Of a stretch of DNA of 64,000 nucleotides, positions 21,786 through 31,200 are shown in pieces. Both the position numbers and the translations under genes were made by a program. Position 1 is the stretch's first letter, and every line of letters starts with the position of its first letter. Source of the stretch: Plasmopara viticola (Eukaryota; Oomycota; Peronosporomycetes; Peronosporales; Peronosporaceae); NCBI GenBank assembly GCA_001695595.3, contig MBPM02000003.1, positions 2,542,001-2,606,000 on the forward strand, written 5' to 3'. The notes beneath the pieces were generated by a model. It saw only the letters and a list, made by a program, of their open reading frames with translations. It had not been told where the DNA came from and ran no database searches.

Positions 21786-23620
21786 ATGTCAGAGCTACAC
21801 AATCTCGAAAATCTCGAAGCTACCGAGCTCTTGGCTGAAATAAAGAGTGAAGGTGATCTTTTTGAAGATAGAAATCCTTTTTAAGGATAATGGAGGACAA
21901 GTATGTCTTGGACTCGACTTTTATACGCAGCATACAATGAACCTTGACTCAAATATTTAAACTTTTTCGAGGATCTTACATATCCATAAAAAAGTTTGAT
22001 GTGGTGCCCCGTTTACCAACACCAAACTTTTAACAAGGTCATGAGGACCAGCAAACGTTATGCCAACATCGACAAATGAGACTTGACGGCGAAATAGATT
22101 TTAGTCTTCGCCTGCTTGGAAAGCACCTTCAAATTTTGAAGAGACCTTGAAGAAGTGAAAGCTGTTCAAGCTTGGCCTACGTCACGTTACCGAAAACAGT
22201 TGTGAGAGAGCCTAGGCCGAGTAAGGGTTTTCCTCAAGCACAATACTGTGTATGCGGATCTTGCAAATTCTGTGTCCGACCTTTTCACAAATTGTCAAAG
22301 AGTAGTGAGTGGTCATAAATGCCAGCACCAAGATGCATTTATTTCCTAAAATTGCCTTAGCAGGCTTCGCTCCTGGCCTTGCCGAGCACGACAAAGCTAA
22401 TAAACGTTGTTTGCGACGCTTTCGACAATGCCACCAACTGCGTGTTATTGCAACTTGCCGAGGAAGGAAGTCGTCTCACTCTAGACCAGGCAGCTTAAAG
22501 GTGCCGACTTGTTTATAAAATAAAGATACTTGTCAAAAAATTTCTGTTTTGAGTGGTTTCCTAAGCTCTTTGTCCTCTTTTACGATCACGCATTCCTAAG
22601 GACGAAGGTGAGTACGGCTCACTTGTCGCAAATAATGGCAATTAGGTTGTCTTATATACGAAACCATACTTCAATGTCGGAATATAAGCCTGAAAATCTC
22701 AATATGCATGCAAGTGTGCGGATGCTTTTGCGCAGAGAACTTTATTTGTTTGTCTTATATCAGCAGTAGATTGACAACCGCAATAATCAGGTATATCATC
22801 TGAATGTCAGTCTAAAGCCTGAAATGTGATTGATCACAGACGAAGATAACAAAGTCGAATGATAAGCTCCTCGGTAGAAACTGCAGTAGTATCACTATGA
22901 ATGAGCATTCAGTCTGTTTCCATATAAGATGAAGTTAAATATCCCAGCCTGCCTCATCGCCCCGAGTGACAAAGACCGAAAGAAGATAGTACTCGCACAT
23001 GATGCCTTAAATGCGGCCACTACGTCGAAAGAGAACCTTTTTCAAATCACACTTCACTGTATAATTGGGTAGACAAGTTTGCAAGGATGTGAGAGATCTA
23101 TCAGAGGGTCAAATCCGCGGCTCAAAAGCTGGCTATATCACGAGTTTTGCCGGCACCGGCGAACAGTTGGAAATTTATACGCCTCAGTGTTCTCGTTGTC
23201 TTGCTGTAATTTAACGGCAACACTTGCACAATGCCGCGAGCTTATTCGGCACCTCTTCCAGCCAGCACAAATGAGCATTAAGCAGCAAGGGAGCTATAGG
23301 TAACAATATTTGAATATCATGGCCTTCCGAACGAGATAGTACGAGTGTGAACCTAAATTTAATCGCTTTGTTTTAGTAGATGCTGTTGCGATTATTGGGA
23401 GCCCACTTGTTGTTGTCTACCGCAGACCTATCGCCGACAAAGGCAATCGGTTGAGAAGGATTATTTGTGTGCTTTAGAATACACTGCGCAGAATATGGCC
23501 CGTTCGCTGGCCGGAAGAGATCCAATGATTGAGTTTGCTTTCAACAATGCAGTTCGCATATCAACAAGCTTTACACTCTTCTATGTAAATAGACTCAGAA
23601 TCCCCAGTACTCCGCTATCC
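21786..23620 (+). pseudogene. Degenerate Ty3/Gypsy pol relic B (RT, RNase H, integrase remnants)
   Basis: The longest Gypsy relic in the window. In order: MSELHNLENLEATELLAEI at 21786; RNase H remnants YDHAFLRT and STAHLSQIMAIRLSYI near 22580-22660, then EYKPENLN at about 22678 and LLRRELY, corresponding to TDHASLRT..HLSQRMARWLSF..YKPGN..ADALSRR; an integrase N-terminal remnant IAPSDKDRKKIVLAHDA near 22957; EIYQRVKSAAQKLAISRVLPAP at about 23090 (CQRVK region, split here over two mentions); and EFAFNNAVRISTSFTLFYVN near 23530-23590. Stops and frame changes are scattered throughout, so the element is dead. LTRs were not identified. Confidence 0.8.
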
Positions 23621-26600
23621 CTTTAAAAAGGATCAAAGAGCTTCCCATTCAATTCTCTAATGCAAAGTGCTACCTTATAACATCACGTGTCTGACAGTGT
23701 GAAAGGTCGTCTGACTGTAATCAGCAAGGCAAGAATTTGGATTGCATCCGCCCACGATATGCATAAGAAGATTTTGGAGGATCACAAGCGAGGGCATTAA
23801 ATTGTAATTAGTCAGGGTGGTAAAGTAATGCCAAATCTGATTACCTACCAATAGACCGGATAAATTCGGAAGTTTTGAGCAAAAAGATCTTTTTATATTG
23901 GACCTTTTACGGTCGCCGAAAGGCACGGATCGGCGCACACCATCGTTTTCCAGACAATGTCAACGCACCCAACACTTTGCATGAGGCGTCTCAATACAAT
24001 TCTCAGGACCCGAACCCATTTGAGACCTTAACGAATTGTACTTCCTTGTTAAAGCATTGGGCTCGCGCGTGACCTTGCTACTACGCCGTAGTTACCACCG
24101 CGTTGACCACAAGTCTCAGGGGCCGCGTGCATAAAGGCTGTGCGCTTCGGGCAGACGATGGTCTCAGCAAAAGGAAGCAACCTCTTGATGCAATCCGGAG
24201 ACCTCGCGCTGAGAAACACGGCGCTTGAAATATTAATGGAGCTCACGTGTCGCATGGACAAAGGAATAAAATTCTTCTGTAGGGCCTCAAGGGGCCGAAG
24301 GCGCACGAACTAGCCGCGACCCGACTACCAGAGCCGATTTTGAGAAAGATCTCGAACGCATACCAACAATTCCACAGAAGCTGCCGTCACTCACTAAAAA
24401 CCCGCACTCCGAGGCGAGAGCGACCTTTTCTGGCTCTCCTAGGCCATCAACTCCAGCAGAACTTCCATGTTGGGTGTGTCGTAAAATCGAAGCATCTTTT
24501 GTGGGTGCCAAATGCTTCATGTGAAGTGGCACAGTTAGTCCGCCTCACAAAGTTCGTAAGAGCCGTCGCAACGGCTCCAGCACAAATGCTCAATCGGTAA
24601 AGAAAGACGCTTAATGCGTATGCCGCGGTCGCTTACCACGCGTTCGGGTGGAAAAACGGACTTCATATCGTACTTTTAAAAGCCTCAAATTATGCCGAAG
24701 CCGAGTCAATTAGCCCTAATTTCGACCCACTTTTTTAGCAAGCTGCCTTATAAGACCAGAAGGAAATAAAATACTTTGTCCAAGTAACTCGAAGGCTTAT
24801 CTGATTTCAAATTAAATTGGCCGGTTATATCTTGTGGTAAAGTGATCCATATAGGGGGTAGAATATCAATTTATTCAACCCAGTCATTTGGCAGTGGGCG
24901 AGTCATATAGCTCTTCACCCACTGATTTGATAATTCTGGCCACCGGGCCCATCCAGTGAATGTACCGAGGACTTTCGTCCTTGATTTCGATTTTTCCCTT
25001 CTGGTCTTATGGTCTCATTTTTGTAAGCACCCAGGTTGGCTTTTTGCCCTGAAAATTATGGACTTCCTTGTCCTTTTGGGGGAATCCTTACGCACATTTG
25101 GTGAGTCTATTGTCAAGTCGAGTATTTTTGGGCCGGTACCCTAGACGTTAAGGCTGTTTCGAAAGCGTTGCCATTGACACATTGTCGCCCTAATTGTCTT
25201 CCCGACGAAAAGATCACCTTAGAAAGCTTTGTCACTCTAAGAAGGACGTGCGCCGACGGACGCTTGAAGAGCTTTACCACAAAGTGAATGCGCCTCAGCA
25301 TGCCCAAGCTACCCTGTTGAAGACTGCTCCAAACAGCTTGCGGCGACAAGGACAAAGCTTAAGGAAAAATTCGATGAACAAGACCACTATGCGTCCAAGC
25401 TGAAGTTTTCTTCGGACCTCATATCTTGCTTTAAGTGTTTCTTTCGACCGCCCGAAGTTCTGCACAAGACGCCTGTCCCTATGGAGTCAGCTAAAGAGCT
25501 CGAGCCAACTTGCAGGACCTTCTCTTCGTATCGATCTGGCACCTACTGCTCTCCGTCCAAGGAATTCGGGCACGTCAACACAGCATAAGTCTTTTCCGAA
25601 TGCTCCAACATACCAAGACTCGACTGACGCCAAAGAACCATGCTAACTTGGACAGCCTCCTTACGGCTAACGACTTGCACTGAGTACTTTCACATACTTC
25701 GACTGACCATATTAATTGCGTAGAGGCAAAGGTGTCTGCGGACTACCGAGCGAGGGAGACCAATCGGCGCGTGTCCCTTGTCGCGTTTATCTGGTAAAAT
25801 TTTAAAGTATTTCTTGTCTAAGCAGCGCGTTAAAGGAAGTCATTTTGAGGATCATAGGCTACGACACCAACACAGAGGCGTAGCCTCACTTGCAAGCGCA
25901 ACTTTAATTCAAGGCGCAGCCTTTGTAATAGGCGCAATCTAGACGGGAAGATCAAATTTGATGCCGTGTCACCTGTGAGAGAGTAGTACTTTGTTTTGAT
26001 GTTGGCTTGGTCATCGTGAATTGACCTGATTGAGTGGCAGTTTTGTGTATTACCTGATTGGTCATCGCATGGCCAACCCTACTCTTGATACAAAAGTCAA
26101 CAGTGATGGAAAAAATATATTTTTCTTTAATCGGATGAGATCGTAGTTTTGTGGGGGATATGGGCGACAAAAGCTGGCATTTTGCTAAAAGAGGCTTAAA
26201 AAAGAATACGGGCTCTTGGTGTACGTCAGCCATCCGATCGAAATGTATCTGAAAAGCTCAAGAATGGATGAAGCTTATATAATCAAATTAAGTGCATACA
26301 CAGAATGTTAAGTAAGATTAATGAAATGATAAACATTGTACGAAAGAAAGCAGTCTTTTGTTGCACAGGTCGTTCTCCTAAAACCGATCATAGTGAACGG
26401 CCTTTGATCGAAAAATCTTGTGTCTTTCAGCACGCCTTACCATTACAAGCTGCTCTGTAATCCCGTAACAAAAAATGACTTTGTGGTGCTAAAACCCTTG
26501 ATTTTCACAACTGAGTCTAATTTGACCTTTAAATCGTCTACAGCCGTCCCATAAGCCATTAGAACCACTAGACTCGAAGTACGTTAACATAACCTCGTAT

Positions 26601-27219
26601 GCTTGAGCGGACAACCAGCAGTCTACCTCTGCTGTTTTCTTCTTCGGGAGTTGTCCAGCTATCAGGGCTTAAGATTTCATGATAAGTACCAACCGCGCAC
26701 CTATCATGGGGTCTATTTTTTTTTCAACAATTTTACCAGTAATCGGCATGTTTAGGCGCGGAGGGCGTGGCTTCAGCCTGTGATCCTACAGATTCACAAA
26801 AAGTGAACTGGTTTGACTTGGACATTAGTAGCGGATGTTGCTTTGCTCGGTAACACTTGAGTCCGATGGGACTGAAACCAACAGTGCGAGATCACAGACG
26901 TTACTACTTGGTTTTGTATGACAAGAAACCACTAATTTTCGGTATCAAGCCTTTCTGTGGCTGTCCACTTTTTGAAACTTTTCGATGCTTGTACTTGAAT
27001 GAGTTAAGTGCGAGGGGGGGTACCCTAAGGCAGTTCATAAACTCATTCATCTTGGCTTGTCCGGAAAGTAGTGCCTCAGTCATGAAGGCCGTCAATTGTT
27101 ATCAGCTTGTGAATGAATGTATTTAGGACGTTTGCATTTATAAGGTTTCCAAAAAAAGCGTACCAGAAGAGACGTTGCACAAACGCGACCGCTTTTACTT
27201 ATCGAAATAAATTTACTCC
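23621..27219. other. Gene-free block between the Gypsy relic and ureF
   Basis: No gene can be supported. Several frames of 60-95 codons occur on both strands (for example 25952-26233 minus and 26857-27126 plus) without recognisable domains. The stretch 24080-24600 is relatively G+C-rich and 25190-25700 has gene-like composition broken by stops, so both may be decayed mobile-element or gene sequence. I cannot assign either. Confidence 0.5.
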
Positions 27220-27311
27220 CAACAAGTAGCTACAATAAGTTTAACGACAACAAGTAGCTCCAATCACTTTTAACGTCAACAAGTAGCTACGATAAGTTTA
27301 AAGACAACAAG
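27220..27311. repeat. Short minisatellite, 28-29 bp unit, three copies plus partial
   Basis: CAACAAG begins units at 27220, 27248, 27277 and 27305. The shared unit is CAACAAGTAGCTNCNATNA followed by a TTTAACGA-like tail. The fourth unit is interrupted after CAACAAG by CCCCGCGG, exactly where ureF-like coding sequence begins. Confidence 0.85.
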
Positions 27312-27339
27312 CCCCGCGGGCGACTGGGCGCTGTGGCAA

Positions 27340-28026
27340 ATGGTGGATTCGCTCTTTCCGACCGGAGGATTCGCGCACTCGCTAGGGCTGGAGGCTGCAA
27401 TGCAGGAAGGACTCGTCGTGGCTTCTTCGCTGCGTTCATTCCTTTCAGCGTCGCTACACCAGAGCGCCAACTTTGCGTTGCCCATCGTGTTTTCGTCGCA
27501 TCAGATTTCTACAACCGCTGGTGTTGACGCCTCTGCTTTGGTAGAATCAGTTTTGAAACTAAACAAACAGGCGATAGCGCTTTACTCAAATCATGTTGCG
27601 CGCAAAGCCTCGTTCGCTCAAGGCGCGGCGCTGTTACGAGTGGCGTTGTTTACGTACGGTCCAAGCTATCCACGTGTTCAATTGCTGTCGACATTGCGAA
27701 CGGAAGCAAAGAAGCGGAAGCACGGAGGTATCCACCACGCCGTGCTTTTTGGTGCCGTTTGTGCGCTCTTAGATGTGAAAGCTGAGCCCACGCAGCGCAT
27801 GTTTCTATACGTGACCACGCGAGACGTGCTGAGTGCCGCTACGAGATTAAATCTCGTCGGGCCGCTTGAAGCCGCAAGGCTGCAGTTTGAGATGACGCCG
27901 GTGTTGGAACAAGTGTTTCAAACCAAGAAGAATCGCGTAGTGGAGGATTCGTACTCGTCGGCGCCAGTGCTGGATCTTGTCCAGGCCATGCATGATCAAT
28001 TGTACACGCGCATCTTTAATAGCTAA
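27340..28026 (+). CDS. ureF: Urease accessory protein UreF, 5' end uncertain
   Basis: The frame from ATG 27340 encodes 228 residues with the UreF signature near its start (DSLFPTGGFAHSLGLEAA), a QGAALLRVALF segment, GIHHAVLFGAVCALL in the middle and the late DVLSAATRLNLVGPLEAARLQ block. UreF acts with UreD and UreG to load nickel and CO2 into apo-urease in the cytosol. The family motif normally starts a few residues earlier (W-x-L-WQ-L-DS), and codons for DWALWQ lie directly upstream in frame from 27322. The frame is open back to 27274 but contains no ATG there. The true start is therefore probably in an upstream exon that I cannot locate, or the 5' end has been lost at the minisatellite. The C-terminal part looks complete. 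Confidence 0.85.
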   Translation: MVDSLFPTGGFAHSLGLEAAMQEGLVVASSLRSFLSASLHQSANFALPIVFSSHQISTTAGVDASALVESVLKLNKQAIALYSNHVARKASFAQGAALLRVALFTYGPSYPRVQLLSTLRTEAKKRKHGGIHHAVLFGAVCALLDVKAEPTQRMFLYVTTRDVLSAATRLNLVGPLEAARLQFEMTPVLEQVFQTKKNRVVEDSYSSAPVLDLVQAMHDQLYTRIFNS

Positions 28027-28205
28027 GTACTAGGTGGTAATGGGTTTAGACTATTGTGTAAAAGTTATAGCATTTGCCTTTACGATATTGTAGTTTAATT
28101 CTATGGAGAAGAGGGTTGTTATTATCATTCAGAATGGCTTGATAGGAAGGGTCGACCCTTGCTATGAAGCGACGGATCCGTTTGGAAGATAAAAAACTGG
28201 TTTGA

Positions 28206-31200
28206 ATGGAAGATGCTGCAAAGCTTGAAGAAGGCGCTGCAGCGCTTAGTGCACAGCATGAAGGTGTTTCAGGCATCAAGACTCAGCATGAAGGCGTCCG
28301 AGATAACGAAGAGGAGGCGCCCACCTACGCGACTTCAGAGCTTGTGCGACCACTGTCAAATTGGGAAATCTCGCGGGATCACCTCATCTTTGCTCATATG
28401 TGTGGACTAGACATGAACAAGCGGCACATCTTGCACGTTTTAGAGCCCAGAGAGGAGGGCGTTCATGGGGGTGTGTTGCTGACAGCAGTGGGCAACACTG
28501 TGCAAATACTAACAATGAACCTACAAGCTGCAGCCTCTTGTTCAAGAGTGCTTAGCCGACGCTACGTGTTTGGATTAAGTGGTAGCGGCATCGGGTGTCT
28601 CGCAATGCATCCGTCTCGCAAATTCTTTGCAGTTGGCGAAAAAGGGGAGAAACCAAGGCTTATGATTTACTGCTATCCACAGATAACGGCATCTCGAGTG
28701 TTACGAAATGGAGCAGAACGCGCTTATGCTAGTGTCGAATTTAGCAACGACGGCGAAACACTGGCGTCCGTGGGAAGTGGTCCCGACTATCTCTTGACTG
28801 TCTGGAAGTGGCGTACGGAGCAAATGGTGCTACGCTGCAAAGCATTTGGACAAGACGTCTATACTGTTCGATTTGCCCCAACAGACAGCGGCTTTCTCGC
28901 TACCAGTGGCGTGGGACATATTCGCTTTTGGAAAATGGCAGCTACATTTACGGGACTCAAACTGCAGGGGGACATTGGCAAGTTTGGCAAGAGTGAACTC
29001 AGCGACATCGAAGCGTTTTGCGTACTTCCTGACAAGAAAGTGTTGAGTGGCACAGAGCGTGGGGTACTTTTGCTTTGGGACGGAAACTTTATCAAGTGTG
29101 AGATCTTGACCTCTCGTCGTCACTTGCCCCATGCCGGCAAGATCAACGTCGTGGACTTTGACGAAGACGCGGGCCATGTCGTGACTGCTGGAAAGGACGG
29201 ATACGTGCGCTTTTGGAACTTTGAGTCCATTGACAGCGCGGATGTTGTGGCTGATGAAGCGGCTGCCCTTGTGCCCATGAAACGACAAGTCTTGGTGATG
29301 CCGCACATGGATATTCGAGCTGTGGTGAAGGAAGACGTCAATCGGTACCTTTTGCAGGATAGCAACGGTGGAGTGCACCTGTTGCGACTTGAAAGTGAGG
29401 ACGAGCACGATGTTGAGCTGAACTACATTCCTAACGACACGGGACGGGCGACGGGGATTGCATGCTCCCCATACGAACACGTTGCGGCCTCTTGTGGGGA
29501 AGATGGCAGTGTTCGCGCGTGGGATTACGTAGCTGGCACTTGTTTATCAACTGTGTTTCTTGAAAAAGTGCATGACAGTAAACAAAGGACAGTGGCAGCC
29601 ACTACGATTGCATGGGTGCCAAATAGTGCTGCAATTACTAGCGACATCCTACCTGCAAGCCGACAAGTAGTTGTGGGCTTTGATGATGGATTAGTACGCG
29701 TCCTGTTAATGGACGTGGATAATCGCGCGTGGGTCCTTACAAACGTGTTTAAGCCGCACAGCAAGCGCGTGACGTGCGTGGCCTATTCCCACTCGGGCTC
29801 TGCTTTTGTGTCGGCTAGCACAGATGAAACGTTATTTTTTTTCCACATTGTGCCAAGCAAGAAGTCCCTTGAAGCTGCAAACTACCAACGAGCGTACGAA
29901 CCTTACGGATACCAGCGGGTGCCTGCATTTGTAGTTGCCATGAGTTGGCGTGATGATGACACTGCCGTTCTTGTGACATTAACAAACGGTCAAGTTTTGG
30001 AGTATTTTTTGCCACATGAGCTGAGTGAAGAGACTGAAGATAATCAAGGAGAAAGCCGAGACTTGGATTCTACGCATGGCAATGATGAACGTGAGCTTAA
30101 GGAGAAAAATACTCTTGTTGTACGAGAATCATTTGAACTTCATTTATCATCTCGTGAATGGGCTCTGCGTCGTCGCGACCACTTTATGAGTGTCAAGGAA
30201 TTAGAAAGACTGGAGGCCCAATACCCACGCATCACTTCCCTCGAGACAACTGATCAAATGCGTGACCGGAATTTTCAAGTCGAAGTACCCGTCGCGAAGG
30301 GTACAGCAAAGCCTTTGGCGGCACTTTATGCGGTTTCCCCACCTAATGAAACAGAAAATCTTTTGCGGCATGCTGCTAACGACTGCATCTATCTTAGCTA
30401 CGAGGCACCTCTGAGCGAGAATCTTTTTGTGCTTCAGTACGATCGACCGATGCCATTGCAAGAATTCGCGTCTGAGTCCACTGGACAGATGACTTCGCTT
30501 GCTTTATCGACATCCAAACGCTTTATCTTGTGCGGCCTAACGAATGGCAAGTTTCAGCTTCGGAGCTCTCGGAAACCTCATGCATTCATCAGCGGTGAAT
30601 TCCATGACTGCGCGGCCTCGACGAGCAACAGCAAGTTGCACCTTGCACTTTCCTTTGACGACTCGTACGTGCTCGCAGTAGGACGCGACGGCAACCTCAG
30701 CATTTGCCGCCTGCACAGCGAGAAGGTTGAGGAAGCATCGAACCTGCTAGCTGACAAGCTTGAAGATATGCTGGCAAAGGCCGCTCTCGCTCGTGACCAG
30801 GCGCATGAGCTGCAAGAGTCTGCGATGACAATGGAACAGAAGGCCATGGACAATAAAAATGACGATGGCCCGAGTGAGAGCGGAGGAGCTTCAATTACTA
30901 GCCTGAGCGTTCTTCCTGCTTTTCACGGAGCCAAAGCTTACGCTGCTTACATTGAACACATGCTGTCACCGAATGTCGCTGTAGCGAGGGATAGCGAGCA
31001 ATTTCATGGAGTCGTTCGTCTCACGAGTGACGTGTGCAGTACTGACGGTCTCGTAGAAGGAGGACCGACTTTTTCTGACGATAGTGGCCATGGCGTCCCC
31101 GCTGCAGTTTTGATGCAATTCAGTGTGGAAGATTTAGCGAATCCAAAAGAAGCGTACACAATCGAAGACGCAAAGGTGAAGACTGAGGCCGATGCTCGAG

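Noticed and set aside
26857..27126. 89-codon plus-strand frame
   Set aside because: No family resemblance, overlaps an opposite frame of similar length and lies in repeat-like DNA.
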